64,000 bases of DNA from Achromobacter sp. UMC46 (GTDB lineage: Bacteria > Pseudomonadota > Gammaproteobacteria > Burkholderiales > Burkholderiaceae_B). The stretch's first letter is position 1. Each line of letters begins with the position of its first letter. The notes under the pieces are model-generated. The model saw only the letters and a program-made list of their open reading frames with translations. It had not been told where the DNA came from and ran no database searches. The position numbers and the translations under genes were made by a program. This document shows, in pieces, positions 24,666-35,622 of the stretch. The DNA is taken from assembly GCF_014170335.1 (NCBI RefSeq), contig NZ_LZZS01000003.1, forward strand, positions 372,001 to 436,000, in the 5' to 3' direction.

Positions 24666-27600
24666 TCACTCGGGCGTGGCGCCGTCGCCGGGCTCGTTGC
24701 GGGTTTCGTTTCCAGCTTCGATTCCGGCGTCGTTTCCAGCTTCGTTTCTGGCTTCAATCGGCACGTCGATATGACAGGCGATGCCGTCGGATCTGAAATC
24801 CATGGCGGTCTTGGCGCGCAGCGTTAGCGCCAGCGCCTGCTCGATCAGGTCGCGGCCATAGCCGCGCCGTGTCGCGTCGGGCGCGGCGGGAAGCCCGGAT
24901 TCGGTCCAATCCAGGATCAGGTGGTCGCGATTGCCGTCGCGGCGTTCGATGCGCCATTTGACGTCCAGCCGGCCCGATTCGTAGCGCAGCGCGCCGTACT
25001 TCACGGCGTTGGTCGCCAGTTCGTGGATGGCCAGCGCCAGGGTCTGGATGCGCTCCGGGGCGATGCGGACTTCCGGCCCGTTGATCGTCACCTGCCGTTC
25101 GTTGCCGACGGCGTCGAGTTCGCGGCGGATGACGCCGCCGAGTTCGATCTTGCCGCCATCGGATTCGGTCAGCAAGCCCTGGACGCGACCCAGCGCGGCC
25201 AGGCGGGTCTCGAATCGCTGAAAGGGCTCGCCGTCGCCCAAGGTGCGCCGCGCCACGCTCTGCACCAGCGCCAGCAGGTTGCGGGTGCGGTGCTGCAGTT
25301 CCGAGATCAGGACGCGATGGCGCCGTTCGGCGCGGGTGATGAGGGTGATGTCGATGAAGGTCACGACGACCCCGTCGACCTGGCTGTCGCTGCTGCGGTA
25401 GGGGACCAGGCGCAACAGGTAGTGCTTGCCGTCCAAGGTGCCCGCGATGCGGCGTTCGATCGGCTGGTAGTGGGTGTATACCTTGGCGATGTCGTTGGCG
25501 AACGAGGGCAGGTCGAAACGGCTGGCCAGATCGGTGATAGGGCGGCCGCAGTCGCTGGGCAGGATGTTGAAGACGTCGCCCATGGCCGGCGTGAAGCTGC
25601 GGATGATCAGGTCGCGGTCCAGGAACAGGGTGGCGATGGCCGTGCTTTCAAACAGGTTGTGCAGGTCGCTGTTGCTGCGGTCCAGTTCGTCGACTTTGCC
25701 GTGCAGTTCGGCGTTCACCGTGTGCAGCTCTTCGTTCAGCGATACGAGTTCTTCCTTGGAGGCTTCCAATTCTTCGTTGGTGGACTGGAATTCCTCATTC
25801 ACCGACACCAGTTCTTCGTTGGAGGACTTCAGTTCCTCCAGCGCGGTTTCGTATTCCTCGATCATCGACTGCAGGCGTTCACGCGTGTCGCGCAATTCCA
25901 GTTCGATCTGCTGGGCCGCGCCTTGTTGCGTGACGCTGCCCTGCGCATAAGCCTCATCGCGGCTGAGCAAGGGGCCGTGGTCGGCGAACAGGATCAGGAA
26001 CAGGGGCTCGTTTTCCTTGTGGTCGGCCAAGGGCTCCACCGTCAAGGTCACCATCTGGACGCGGCCGTCTTCCCCGTCCACGGCGACGTTCTCTCGCACC
26101 GCGGGCCGGCCGGTTTCGGCGGCTTCGTGCAACAGGGTGCGCAGGTCCAGGCGCAGGCCCTTGCGCGCCAGCGTCAGCACCTGGCGGGTCGGCACGCCGG
26201 CCGCGGCTTCCAGATACTTGCCGGTGCGGCCTGAGTAATAGACGATATCGCCGTCGCGGTTGACCAGCACGTGGGGCGGAGCATGTTGCGCCAGCACCTG
26301 GCTGTCGACGGAGTGGCGCAGCGTGGAGGTGCCGGTTTGCGTGCGGCGATGAGAGGAATGTGGCAGGTCCGGTTTATGCATGGAGGGCAAGGTGATCGGT
26401 GGGCGTGGGTGCGCGCCGATATCCGCTCGGCGCTGGAAGATCCGGTGCTTTTTGTCGATCGGGCTGAATAGGTCGTTGAATTGGCTGACGTTTTCCGACA
26501 TGCCCAGGAACAGATAGCCGCCGGGACGCAGTGCATAGTGGAACGTCGGGATGACCTGCTTCTGGATGCCGCCGCCGAAATAGATCAGCAGATTGCGGCA
26601 TGACACCAGGTCGATCCGGGAGAAAGGCGGATCGCGCAGCACGTTGTGAGGCGAAAAAATGCATAAATCCCGTACCGGTTTACTGACTACATAACTGTCG
26701 CCATCGGCTACAAAGTGACGTGCGCGCCGTTCGGGCGACAGGGCATCCAGCAAGGCGGCCGGGTAGCGCGCCGCGCGGGCGACGGCCAAGGCGCGGTCGT
26801 CGATATCGGTGGCGAAAACCTGCACCCGGGGCGCGGCAGGCAGCGTGTTCATGTGCTCGCGCAGCAGGATCGCCAGCGAATAGACCTCTTCGCCCGTTGC
26901 GCAGCCGGGCACCCACAGGCGTATGGTTTCGGTGGCCTCGCGGTCTTTCAGCAATTGCGGGATCACCAGCTTCTGCAGGGACTCGAAGGCCTCGGCGTCG
27001 CGGAAGAAATTCGTGACGCTGATCAGCAGGTCGCGGAACAGGGCGCCCGCTTCCTGGGTGTGTTGCTTCAGGAAAGCGACATAGGCGTCCAGGGTGGGCA
27101 TCTGGTTCACGTGCATGCGGCGCTGGACGCGGCGCATGAAGGTCTTGCTCTTGTACCCGCTGAAATCGTGGCCGATGCGGGCGCGCAGGAGCGCATAGAT
27201 TTCGTGTTTGGCGGCCTCCAGCCGGGCGCGCTCCGGCCCCTGGGCGGCGGTGTCGTCCAGATCGTCCAGATGGCCCAGCCCCGATGCGAAGTCAACCAGT
27301 TTCACGCCCATCTGATCCGCCGGCACGATGAAATCGACCAGCCCCGTGGCGATCGCGCTGCCGGGCATTTCCGGGCTGCTTGGCCCGAAGCCGTCGGTCG
27401 CCTGCGCCAGGGTCAGGCCACCTTGTTCCTTGATCGCCTTGATGCCCAATGTGCCGTCCGAGTCCCCGCCGGACAGCACCACGCCCGCAGAGGATTCGCC
27501 GCGGTCCAGGGCCAGCGAGGTGAAGAACAGGTCGATCGGGCGCGGCCCGCGCTGCTCGGGCACCCGTTGGCGCAGCCGCAGCCGACCTTCGTGGATCGAC

Positions 27601-27857
27601 ATGACGGCGTCGGCGGGCAGCACGTAGACGTTGTCGACCACGACTTCGGCGTCCTGCGTAGCCGTCTGGACCTTGAGCGGGGTGTAATGCTGGAGCACCT
27701 CGGGCAAGTGGCTTTCGCGCACGGGGCTCAGATGGGTCAGGACGACGAACGCCAGCCCCGGTTTTGGGGGCACCCCGCGGAAAAAGCCTTCCAGCGCTTC
27801 GACGCCGCCGGCGGAAGCGCCGACACCCACAATAGGGAAATCCGTTTGCACAGTCAT
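24666..27857 (-). CDS. CheB-CheR-PAS-histidine kinase fusion protein
   Basis: This 1063-residue multidomain protein begins with a CheB methylesterase domain (about 8-190), with Ser in VGASAGGVEALE, His in LTHLSPVRE and Asp in SGGDSDGTLG all present. A CheR methyltransferase follows (about 210-480), with the SAM loop VPGCATGEEVYSLA and SCRNLLIYF. A Glu-rich coiled coil comes next (about 640-730: LEELKSSNEELVSVNEEF), then a PAS domain (about 735-850). The C-terminus is an HWE/HisKA_2-type kinase with the likely phospho-His at 856 in ISELQHRTRNLLALV and an ATP-binding domain. No chemotaxis genes or receiver protein lie nearby. The last residues form a four-residue repeat. Confidence 0.92.
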   Translation of the reverse strand: MTVQTDFPIVGVGASAGGVEALEGFFRGVPPKPGLAFVVLTHLSPVRESHLPEVLQHYTPLKVQTATQDAEVVVDNVYVLPADAVMSIHEGRLRLRQRVPEQRGPRPIDLFFTSLALDRGESSAGVVLSGGDSDGTLGIKAIKEQGGLTLAQATDGFGPSSPEMPGSAIATGLVDFIVPADQMGVKLVDFASGLGHLDDLDDTAAQGPERARLEAAKHEIYALLRARIGHDFSGYKSKTFMRRVQRRMHVNQMPTLDAYVAFLKQHTQEAGALFRDLLISVTNFFRDAEAFESLQKLVIPQLLKDREATETIRLWVPGCATGEEVYSLAILLREHMNTLPAAPRVQVFATDIDDRALAVARAARYPAALLDALSPERRARHFVADGDSYVVSKPVRDLCIFSPHNVLRDPPFSRIDLVSCRNLLIYFGGGIQKQVIPTFHYALRPGGYLFLGMSENVSQFNDLFSPIDKKHRIFQRRADIGAHPRPPITLPSMHKPDLPHSSHRRTQTGTSTLRHSVDSQVLAQHAPPHVLVNRDGDIVYYSGRTGKYLEAAAGVPTRQVLTLARKGLRLDLRTLLHEAAETGRPAVRENVAVDGEDGRVQMVTLTVEPLADHKENEPLFLILFADHGPLLSRDEAYAQGSVTQQGAAQQIELELRDTRERLQSMIEEYETALEELKSSNEELVSVNEEFQSTNEELEASKEELVSLNEELHTVNAELHGKVDELDRSNSDLHNLFESTAIATLFLDRDLIIRSFTPAMGDVFNILPSDCGRPITDLASRFDLPSFANDIAKVYTHYQPIERRIAGTLDGKHYLLRLVPYRSSDSQVDGVVVTFIDITLITRAERRHRVLISELQHRTRNLLALVQSVARRTLGDGEPFQRFETRLAALGRVQGLLTESDGGKIELGGVIRRELDAVGNERQVTINGPEVRIAPERIQTLALAIHELATNAVKYGALRYESGRLDVKWRIERRDGNRDHLILDWTESGLPAAPDATRRGYGRDLIEQALALTLRAKTAMDFRSDGIACHIDVPIEARNEAGNDAGIEAGNETRNEPGDGATPE
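24696..24755. repeat. 12-bp tandem repeat in the 3' end of the CheB/CheR fusion gene
   Basis: Five degenerate 12-bp units lie at 24696-24755. The units at 24708 and 24732 are identical (GTTTCCAGCTTC) and the one at 24744 differs by two bases. On the minus strand they encode EARN, EAGN, DAGI, EAGN and ETRN in the protein's tail. In-frame copy-number change would alter tail length only. Confidence 0.7.
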
Positions 27858-27940
27858 GGTCTCTTCGGCCTGATCAAGCAGGTAAACAGCGTATGAAGCG
27901 TCAACGAATCAGAAACCAGGGAATGATGCGCCAGCTGCGG

Positions 27941-27984
27941 AAAAAAAGGAGGCGGCGCGGGTGCGTGCATAGTCCCCTTTTTTT
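27941..27984 (-). terminator. Possible terminator downstream of the RND operon
   Basis: AAAAAAAGG (27941-27949) and CCTTTTTTT (27976-27984) are complementary across a 26-nt GC-rich loop. Read leftward, the structure follows the mdtC stop and ends in a T-run, as an intrinsic terminator would. It is the main feature of the 258-bp gap 27858-28115. A 67-codon plus-strand frame in the same gap (27893-28096) has no recognisable protein features. Confidence 0.4.
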
Positions 27985-28115
27985 CTGCGTCGGCGCCGGA
28001 ACGCCATGGCTAACGCGCTGTTATCGGAATACACGCAGCGACATTACCATGGACGCCTGGGGATTGATATGCGAAGGACTAGCCCGGCCGGACTAGGGCG
28101 ATTGGGCTATCGCAA

Positions 28116-31100
28116 TCAGGACGCCGCCCGGACGCGCGCCGCGCGCACTTTCAGGCGCAGCCGTTCCAGCGCCAGATAGACGATGGGCGTCGTGTACAGC
28201 GTCAGGAATTGGCTGATCGCCAGGCCGCCGATGATCGCGACGCCCAGCGGGCGCCGCAGTTCGGAACCTTCGCCCATGCCCAGCACCAGGGGCAAGGCGC
28301 CCAGCAGACCCGCCAGATTGGTCATGACGATGGGCCGCAGGCGCAGCATCGCGGCGCGGTGGATGGCTTGCTCCGGCGTCAAGCCTTCCCGCCGTTCCAG
28401 GCTGAGCGCGAAGTCGATCATCAGGATGGCGTTCTTCATGACGATGCCGACCAGCAGGAACAGCCCCAATAGCGCGATCAGGGTGAACTCGATGTTGGCC
28501 AGCCGCAACGCCAGCAAGGCGCCCACGCCCGCCGAAGGCAGCGTGGACAGGATGGTCAGCGGATGCAGCGGGCTTTCATACAGGATGCCCAAGACCAGAT
28601 AGATGGCGACCAGCACCGCCAGGATCAACCAGGGCTGGTCTTGCACGCTTTGCTGGAAGTTGCGGGCGTCGCCGCCCAGCCGCGTCTGGATCGACGAAGG
28701 CACCATCAGTTTGGCCGTCGTGGCGTCGATGGCAGCCAGCCCCTGTTCCAGCGATACGCCTTCGGCCAGGGAAAAACCCACGCCCACGGCCGCGAACAAG
28801 CCGTCATGGAACACGCGGTCGTTGACCAGGCCGTTCTCGTACGTGGCGAACGCCGTCAGCGGGACGCGCGTGCCGTCGGCGGCAATGACCTGCACCTGCT
28901 CCAGCACTTCGGGGTCTTCGGTGTAGCGGGGGTCCAGCTCCAGCACCACGCGGTACTGGTTCATCGCGTCGTACAGGGTGGCCACCTGGCGCTGGCTGAA
29001 GGAGTTGCTGAGCACGCTGCTGATCGTGTCCATGTCCACGCCCAGGCGCCGGGCGGCGCTGCGGTCGATGTTGATCACCACCTGTTGGGTGGCGCCGTCG
29101 CCCTCGGCGTCCACGTCGCGCAGTTCGGGGATGGCCTGCATGGCCTTGGATATCTTGCGCGACCATTCCCGCAGCGCGGGCACGTCGCTGGCCATGATGG
29201 CCAGTTCATGGTCGCCCGAGTTGCCGAATCCGCCGGGCATGCGCAAGTCCTGGTCCACGTTCAGGAAGAACATGCCGCCCGGCACCGGCGGCGCATTCAG
29301 GCGCAGCCAATTGATGACCTCGGTAGAGGATTCGCTTCGCTGGGACACGGGTTTCAACCGGATCAGGAACAGCGAATTGCTGATGCCCAGGCCGCCGCCG
29401 TTATAGCCGATGACGTCCTGCACGGCCGGATGCTTGAGCACCAGTTGGCGGTACTGGTCGATCTTGGGCTGCATGACCTGGAACGAGAAGCCGTCGTCGC
29501 CCCGCACGAACCCGACCAGCTGGCCGGTATCCTGCACCGGCAGGAAGCCCTTGGGCGCCGCGACATACAGGTAGACGTTCAGGCCGACGACGCCCGCCAG
29601 CAGCAGCAGCGTCAGGCGCGCATGGCCCAGCACGCGCGCAAGCGACGCGCCGTACCAGTCGTGCACGCGGGCGAACGCCGCCTGCATCCGCGTGGGGAGG
29701 ACGGGTGTTGCCTGATGCGCCGTGCCGGGCTTGAGCCAGCGCGCGCACAAAGCAGGAATGATCGCGACGGATACCACCAGCGAGATCACCGTGGCGGCCA
29801 CCAGCGTGATCGAGAACTCGCGGAACAGCCGTTCGACCAGCCCGCCCATGAACAGGATCGAGACGAACACCACGCTCAGGGCGACGGTCATGGCGACCAG
29901 CGTGAAGCCCACTTCGCGCACGCCGCGCAGCGCCGCCTTGGCGGGCGACAGGCCTCGTTCGATATGCCGCGAGATGTTCTCCAGCACCACGATCGCGTCG
30001 TCCACCACCAGCCCGGCGGCCACGATCAGCGCCATCAGCGACAGGTTGTTCAGTGAAAAACCCCACGCGTACATGACGGCGAAGGTGGCGATGAGGCATA
30101 CCGGGATCGCCACGCTGGGGATGGCCGCCGCCCGCGCATTGCCCAGGAACAGCCACACGACCAGGATGACCAGCGCCGTGGCTAGCGCGAGGGTGATGTG
30201 CGCTTCGCGCAGCGTGGCGTTGATGCCGGGCGAGCGGTCCAGCGCCACGGTCAGGTCCACGTCGGCCGGCATCAGCGCGCGCAGGCCGGGCAGGGCCTCG
30301 TTGATGGCCTTGATGGTTTCGATGATGTTCGAGCCCGGCTGGCGGCTAATGGTCAGCACGACCGCCGGGTTGCGGTTGTGGAAGCCGCTGCTGTAGCGGT
30401 TTTCCACGGAATCGCTGACTTTCGCCACCTGGGCCAGCCGGATGACGGCGCCGTCCTGGTGGCGCACGATCAGGCTTTGGTATTCCTCGGCGCTGCGTGG
30501 TTGCGCGGGCGTGCCAACTTCCCAGCGCTGGCCGGCCGAATCCAACTGGCCTTGCGGGCGCATCGGCGCGGCGTCCGAAATGGCTTCGCGCACGTCGTCC
30601 AGCGCCACGCCGTAGTGCGCCAGCGCATTGGGATTGACCTGCACGCGCACGGCAGGCAGCGAACTGCCGCCCATCGTCACTTCACCCACGCCGTTGATCT
30701 GAGAGATCTTCTGCGCCAGCACCGTCGCGCCCAAGTCGTAGAGCTGGCCCGCCGGACGAGTGGGGGAGCTGAGCGCCAGCGCCATGATGGGCGCCTGCGA
30801 CGGATTGATCTTGCGGTAGCTGGGGTTGCCGGGCATGCCCGCAGGCAGTTCGGCGCGGGCGGCGTTGATGGCGGCCTGCACGTCTCGGGCCGCTTCGTTG
30901 ATGTCGCGGTCCAGGTCGAACTGCAACTGGACGCGCGTGGCGCCCTGGTTGCTGGACGAGGTCATGGCGCTGACGCCGGCGATGCCGCCCAGGGCGCGCT
31001 CCAAGGGCGCCGCCACGGTGCTCGCCATGCTTTCGGGGCTGGCGCCGGGCAGCTCGGCGCGCACTTCGATGGTGGGGAAATCCACTTGAGGCAGCGGGGC

Positions 31101-31196
31101 CACGGGCAGCAGCCGCCAGGCCACGGCGCCCAGCAGCGTCAGCGCCAGCGCCAGGAAAATGCAGGCGACCGGCCGGTGAAGCAGGGCCCGGATCAT
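28116..31196 (-). CDS. mdtC: RND multidrug efflux transporter, MdtC type
   Basis: This 1026-residue inner-membrane proton-drug antiporter of the HAE1 RND family starts at an ATG at 31196 that overlaps the mdtB stop by 4 nt; a longer frame to 31232 is not needed. The N-terminal helix is followed by [41 protein letters not shown] in the fourth helix region is the RND signature with the proton-relay aspartates. [12 protein letters not shown] lies in the porter domain. It is the third gene of an mdtA-mdtB-mdtC order. E. coli MdtC is 1025 residues, and MdtB and MdtC form a mixed trimer. Confidence 0.92.
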   Translation of the reverse strand: MIRALLHRPVACIFLALALTLLGAVAWRLLPVAPLPQVDFPTIEVRAELPGASPESMASTVAAPLERALGGIAGVSAMTSSSNQGATRVQLQFDLDRDINEAARDVQAAINAARAELPAGMPGNPSYRKINPSQAPIMALALSSPTRPAGQLYDLGATVLAQKISQINGVGEVTMGGSSLPAVRVQVNPNALAHYGVALDDVREAISDAAPMRPQGQLDSAGQRWEVGTPAQPRSAEEYQSLIVRHQDGAVIRLAQVAKVSDSVENRYSSGFHNRNPAVVLTISRQPGSNIIETIKAINEALPGLRALMPADVDLTVALDRSPGINATLREAHITLALATALVILVVWLFLGNARAAAIPSVAIPVCLIATFAVMYAWGFSLNNLSLMALIVAAGLVVDDAIVVLENISRHIERGLSPAKAALRGVREVGFTLVAMTVALSVVFVSILFMGGLVERLFREFSITLVAATVISLVVSVAIIPALCARWLKPGTAHQATPVLPTRMQAAFARVHDWYGASLARVLGHARLTLLLLAGVVGLNVYLYVAAPKGFLPVQDTGQLVGFVRGDDGFSFQVMQPKIDQYRQLVLKHPAVQDVIGYNGGGLGISNSLFLIRLKPVSQRSESSTEVINWLRLNAPPVPGGMFFLNVDQDLRMPGGFGNSGDHELAIMASDVPALREWSRKISKAMQAIPELRDVDAEGDGATQQVVINIDRSAARRLGVDMDTISSVLSNSFSQRQVATLYDAMNQYRVVLELDPRYTEDPEVLEQVQVIAADGTRVPLTAFATYENGLVNDRVFHDGLFAAVGVGFSLAEGVSLEQGLAAIDATTAKLMVPSSIQTRLGGDARNFQQSVQDQPWLILAVLVAIYLVLGILYESPLHPLTILSTLPSAGVGALLALRLANIEFTLIALLGLFLLVGIVMKNAILMIDFALSLERREGLTPEQAIHRAAMLRLRPIVMTNLAGLLGALPLVLGMGEGSELRRPLGVAIIGGLAISQFLTLYTTPIVYLALERLRLKVRAARVRAAS

Positions 31197-34100
31197 GCGG
31201 CGGGCCCGTCCGTCCTTGCGGGCTTGGCGCAAACGCCGCGCCGCTGGCCCAAGCGGTGGAAGAACAGGTAGACGGCGGGCGTCGTGAACAGCGTCAGCAC
31301 CTGGCTGACCAGCAGCCCGCCCACCATGACCCAGCCCAGCGGCTGGCGCAGTTCGGCGCCGGAACCCGTGGCCAGCATCAGCGGCAACGCGCCAAACAAG
31401 GCGGCCAGCGTCGTCATCAGGATGGGGCGCAGGCGCAGCAGCGCGGCTTCGCGGATGGCGGCTTCCGGCGGCAGGCCGCGCGAGCGTTCGGCTTCCAGCG
31501 CGAAGTCCACCATCATGATGCCGTTCTTCTTCACCAGCCCGATCAACAGGATGATGCCGATGACGGCGATCAGGTCCAGCGGCCGGCCCGTGATCAGCAG
31601 CGCCAGCAGCGCGCCCACCGTGGCCGACGGCAGCGTCGACAGGATGGTGACGGGGTGGATCGCGCTTTCATACAGCATGCCCAGCACCAGATACATCGTG
31701 ACCACGGCGGCCAGCATGAGCCACAGCGTGTTGGACAACGACGCCTGGAACGCCGACGCCGCGCCCTGCAGGCGCAGTTCGACGCTGGGCGGCATGCCGA
31801 TTTCGTGCTGCGCGGCCTCGATGGCGGCGATGGCTTCGCCCAGCGAGCCGCCCGGGGGCAGGTTGAACGACAGGTTCACCGCCGGGAATTGCGACAGGTG
31901 GTTCACGGCCAGCGGCACGGCGCGTTCGCTGACGGTGGCCAGCGCCGACAGCGGAATCGCCTGGCCGGTTTCCGTCTGCAGATGGATGCGCTCCAGCGCG
32001 TCGGGGCTCAGGGCCAGCCGGCGGTCCACTTCCAGCACCACGCGGTACTGGTTGGACTGCGTGAACAGGGTGGCCACCTGGCGTTGGCCGAACGCGTTGT
32101 ACAGGGTCTGCACCACGTCGTCCATCGTCATGCCCAGCCGCGCGGCGGTATCGCGGGACACTTGCAGGAACGCCTGGCGGCCGTCGCCTTGCAGGTCGGA
32201 CGACACCTCGGCCAGCTCGGGCGACCGGGCCAGGCGCTGCGTCAGCGCGTGGCTCCATTGCGTCAGCAGCGCGCTGTCCGGCGATGTCAGCGTGAATTGG
32301 TACTGGCCGCGGCTGACGCGGTCTTCGATGTTCAGTTCCTGCACCGGTTGCAGGAAGAGCGAAATGCCCTGGATGTCGCGGGCGCGCGCGTCCAGCCGGG
32401 CCATGATGTCGGCCAGCGGCGCGCTGCGCTCGGCCCAGGGCTTCAAATTGATCAGCAGGCGGCCGGTGTTCAAGGTGGTGTTCATGCCGTCGATCCCGAT
32501 GAAGGACGACAGGCTCTGCACGTCGGGGTCGGCCAGCAGGCTGTGCGCGACCGCCTGCTGGCGCCGGGACATGGCGTCGAACGAGGTGTTCTGCGACGAC
32601 TGGGTCACGCCTTGCAGCACGCCGCCGTCCTGCACGGGGAAGAAGCCCTTGGGCACGGCCACGTAGAGCAGGCCGGTCAGCGCCACCGTGGCCAGCATGA
32701 CCAGCAGCGTCAGGCGCTGATGGCGCAGGGTCACGTCCAGCCAGCCGGCGTAGCGCGCCTGGACGCGGTCCAGCAGGCCGGGGCGCGATTCCACGTGGGC
32801 GGGCAACAGGCGCGCGCACATCATCGGCGTCAGCGTCAGCGACACCGCCAGCGATATCAGGATGGCCACCGCCAGCGTGATGGCGAATTCGCGGAACAGG
32901 CGCCCCACCACGTCTTCCATGAACAGCAGCGGGATCAACACGGCGATCAAGGACAGCGTCAGCGACACCAGGGTGAAGCCGATCTGCCCGGCGCCTTTCA
33001 GCGCGGCCGACATGGGGCTATGCCCCTGTTCGCGGTAGCGCGCGATGTTCTCCAGCATGACGATGGCGTCGTCCACCACGAAACCCGCGCCGATGGTCAG
33101 CGCCATCAGCGTCAGGTTGTTGGTGGAAAAGCCGGCCAGATGCATGAAGCCGAAGGTGCCGATCAAGGACAGCGGCACGGCCAGGCTGGGGATCAGGGTG
33201 GCGGGCAGGTTGCGCAGGAACAGGAACGTCACCAGCACGACGAGGCCCACGGCGAACACCAGCTCCCACTGCACGCCGCGCACCGACGCGCGGATGCTCT
33301 CGGTGCGGTCGGTCAGGATGCGCACCTGCGCCGCGGCGGGCAGGCTGGCGGTTAACTGGGGCAGCAGCGCCTTGACCTGGTCGGCCACGGCGATCACGTT
33401 GGCGCCCGGCTGGCGCTGGATGTTGACCAGCACGGCGGGCTGCTTGTCGACCCAGGCGGCCAGGTAGCGGTCTTCGGCGCCGTCCTCGATCATGGCGACC
33501 TGGCCCAGCCGCACCGGCGCGCCGTTCTTCCAGGCCACGATCAGCTCGCGATATTCCCCGGCGCTTTGCAGCTGGTCGTTGGCGTCCATGATGACCGACC
33601 GCACCGGGCCGTCGAAACTGCCCTTGGGCTGATTCGAATTGGCCTTGCTGATCGCTTCCTGCACATCCGACAGTTGCAGGCCGCGGGCGGCCAGCGCCAT
33701 CGGATTGACCTGCACCCGCACGGCGGGACGCTGGCCGCCGGCCAGGCTGACCATGCCCACGCCGGACAGTTGCGACAGGCGTTGCGTCATGCGCGTGTCC
33801 ACCAGGTCGTAGACCTTGGGCAACGGCAGGGAATCGGAGGTGACCGCCAGGGTCAGGATGGGCACGTCGGCGGGGTTGACCTTGCGATAGATGGGGGGCG
33901 TCGGCAGGTCCGACGGCAGCAGCGAGCCGCTGGCGCTGATGGCGGCCTGCACTTCCTGCTCGGCCACGCCCAGGGATACGTCCAGGGAGAATTGCAGCGT
34001 GATCACCGAAATGCCGCTGCCGCTGGTGGACGACATCTGCTTTACGCCCGGTATCTGCCCGAAACGCCGTTCCAGCGGCGCCGTCACAGCGCGCGCCGTC

Positions 34101-34273
34101 ACGGTGGGACTGGCGCCGGGGTAATGGGTGGTCACCTGGATGATCGGGTAATCCACCTGCGGCAGCGCCGCCACCGGCAGCATGCGCCAGGCCAGGATGC
34201 CCGACAGCAGCAGGGCGATCATCAGGAACGACGTTGCGACCGGGCGCAGGATGAAAGGGCGTGACAGGCTCAT
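31193..34273 (-). CDS. mdtB: RND multidrug efflux transporter, MdtB type
   Basis: This 1026-residue HAE1 RND pump subunit shows [27 protein letters not shown] near the N-terminus, [20 protein letters not shown] with the membrane aspartates, and [26 protein letters not shown] in the second half. Two periplasmic porter/docking loops are apparent. It starts 7 bp after the membrane fusion protein gene and overlaps mdtC at its end, giving a tightly coupled operon. No outer-membrane factor gene follows, so a channel encoded elsewhere must be used. Confidence 0.92.
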   Translation of the reverse strand: MSLSRPFILRPVATSFLMIALLLSGILAWRMLPVAALPQVDYPIIQVTTHYPGASPTVTARAVTAPLERRFGQIPGVKQMSSTSGSGISVITLQFSLDVSLGVAEQEVQAAISASGSLLPSDLPTPPIYRKVNPADVPILTLAVTSDSLPLPKVYDLVDTRMTQRLSQLSGVGMVSLAGGQRPAVRVQVNPMALAARGLQLSDVQEAISKANSNQPKGSFDGPVRSVIMDANDQLQSAGEYRELIVAWKNGAPVRLGQVAMIEDGAEDRYLAAWVDKQPAVLVNIQRQPGANVIAVADQVKALLPQLTASLPAAAQVRILTDRTESIRASVRGVQWELVFAVGLVVLVTFLFLRNLPATLIPSLAVPLSLIGTFGFMHLAGFSTNNLTLMALTIGAGFVVDDAIVMLENIARYREQGHSPMSAALKGAGQIGFTLVSLTLSLIAVLIPLLFMEDVVGRLFREFAITLAVAILISLAVSLTLTPMMCARLLPAHVESRPGLLDRVQARYAGWLDVTLRHQRLTLLVMLATVALTGLLYVAVPKGFFPVQDGGVLQGVTQSSQNTSFDAMSRRQQAVAHSLLADPDVQSLSSFIGIDGMNTTLNTGRLLINLKPWAERSAPLADIMARLDARARDIQGISLFLQPVQELNIEDRVSRGQYQFTLTSPDSALLTQWSHALTQRLARSPELAEVSSDLQGDGRQAFLQVSRDTAARLGMTMDDVVQTLYNAFGQRQVATLFTQSNQYRVVLEVDRRLALSPDALERIHLQTETGQAIPLSALATVSERAVPLAVNHLSQFPAVNLSFNLPPGGSLGEAIAAIEAAQHEIGMPPSVELRLQGAASAFQASLSNTLWLMLAAVVTMYLVLGMLYESAIHPVTILSTLPSATVGALLALLITGRPLDLIAVIGIILLIGLVKKNGIMMVDFALEAERSRGLPPEAAIREAALLRLRPILMTTLAALFGALPLMLATGSGAELRQPLGWVMVGGLLVSQVLTLFTTPAVYLFFHRLGQRRGVCAKPARTDGPAA

Positions 34274-34280
34274 GCGCGGT

Positions 34281-35450
34281 TCAGGTTAGGGGCTCGACGA
34301 TCTGGACGTCGCGTCCGTCGTGCAGGCGGTCCACGCCCTCGACCACGACGCGCTCGGTAACGGCCAGGCCCGCTTCCACGACCACGCGGCCGGCGTTGGC
34401 GGAACCCAGTTGCAGGACTCGCCGCGTGGCGCGCTGGTCGTCGCCGATGACGAAGACGAAAGCGCCCTCGGCGCCGTACTGCACGGCGGCGGACGGGATG
34501 GTGATGGCGTTGTCTTGCTGCACCACGGCCAGCCGGATGTTCACGAACTGGTTGGGGAACAGCGATTCGTCGGCGTTGTCGAAACGGGCGCGCAGCCGGA
34601 CGGTGCCGCTGGCCGCCTGGATGCGGTTGTCCAGCGCCTCCAGCGTGCCTTCGGCCAGGATGCGGCGGTCGTCCGCGTCCCAGGCCTGCACGCGCAGCAC
34701 CGCTGTCTTGGCCTGGGCCCGGCGCAGGATGTCCAGCCGGGTTTCGGAAATGCTGAAGATCGCCGAAATGGGCATCGTCTGCACCAGCGTCGTCAGGCCG
34801 TTGGTGTCGTTGGCCCGCACGTGGTTACCGGCATCGATGCGGCGCAGGCCGATACGGCCGTCCTGCGGGGCGACGATGCGCGTATGGCTCAGCAGGCGCT
34901 CGGCGTCGGCGACCTGGGCGCGGTGCAGCTGGCGTTGCGCGGTGTACGCGCGCACCTGGGCTTCGGCGGTGTCCAGTTGCTGGCCCGCCACGGATTCCTG
35001 ACGCGCCAGCCGGCGATAGCGTTGCAAGTCGGCCTGGGCGTTGTCCAGCAGCGCCTGGGTGCGCGCCAGCTCGCCTTCGGCGGCGGCCAGCGCGGCCAGG
35101 TACGGCCGAGCGTCGATCTCGGCCAGCAAGTGGCCCCGGGTGACGGCCTGGCCTTCGGTGTAGTGCAGCCGGACCAATTCGCCGTCGACCTGGCTGCGCA
35201 ACGTTACTTGCGCCAGCGGCGTGATGGTGCCCAGCGCGTGGAGGTCGCGCTGCAGCGGGCCCACGCGGGCGGCGGCAACGCTGACGGCAACGGGGATCTG
35301 CCCGTATTCGGGCAAGCGCGGGGCGGCGGGGCGCGTCTTTCCCGTCAGCCAGTACGCGGCCCCGATCAGCACGGCCAGCAACAGGGCGGCGGCGATCAGG
35401 ATCAGGCGCTGGGTTCGGGAAGGGCGGCCCGCGAAAAAGGGCAGTGACAT
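34281..35450 (-). CDS. mdtA: RND efflux periplasmic adaptor, MdtA type
   Basis: This 389-residue membrane fusion protein has an N-terminal anchor helix ([20 protein letters not shown]) and no lipobox cysteine. A barrel-sandwich/lipoyl half, [27 protein letters not shown], is followed by a coiled-coil hairpin (about residues 110-180) and the second lipoyl half, [19 protein letters not shown] beta-barrel and membrane-proximal domain complete it. It connects the MdtBC pump to an outer-membrane channel and is first in the operon. A Fur-like box lies 50 bp upstream. Confidence 0.92.
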   Translation of the reverse strand: MSLPFFAGRPSRTQRLILIAAALLLAVLIGAAYWLTGKTRPAAPRLPEYGQIPVAVSVAAARVGPLQRDLHALGTITPLAQVTLRSQVDGELVRLHYTEGQAVTRGHLLAEIDARPYLAALAAAEGELARTQALLDNAQADLQRYRRLARQESVAGQQLDTAEAQVRAYTAQRQLHRAQVADAERLLSHTRIVAPQDGRIGLRRIDAGNHVRANDTNGLTTLVQTMPISAIFSISETRLDILRRAQAKTAVLRVQAWDADDRRILAEGTLEALDNRIQAASGTVRLRARFDNADESLFPNQFVNIRLAVVQQDNAITIPSAAVQYGAEGAFVFVIGDDQRATRRVLQLGSANAGRVVVEAGLAVTERVVVEGVDRLHDGRDVQIVEPLT

Positions 35451-35498
35451 CAGGGCTGCCAGGCAGGATGTTGCGGACAGCCGGAATTCTATATTAAT

Positions 35499-35517
35499 AA
35501 TAATGATTAGCGTTATT
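35499..35517. promoter_or_regulatory. Fur-like box between mdtA and the diguanylate cyclase gene
   Basis: AATAATGATTAGCGTTATT matches the Fur consensus GATAATGATAATCATTATC at about 14 of 19 positions. It sits 49 bp upstream of mdtA on one side and 105 bp upstream of the cyclase on the other. Position favours control of mdtABC by iron. Confidence 0.6.
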
Positions 35518-35622
35518 AACGCCGTATTTCAAGAAGGGTTTTCGCCATGTCCCGGTAGGGAATTCAACGTAAAATCCGGCCGACGCCGTGAAGGTTCGGC
35601 GCAATACGCCTTCCCCTACGGC

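Noticed and set aside
27893-28096. 67-codon plus-strand frame in the gap before mdtC
   Set aside because: It has a basic, low-information sequence, no ribosome binding site, and it overlaps the A-run/T-run structure at 27941-27984.
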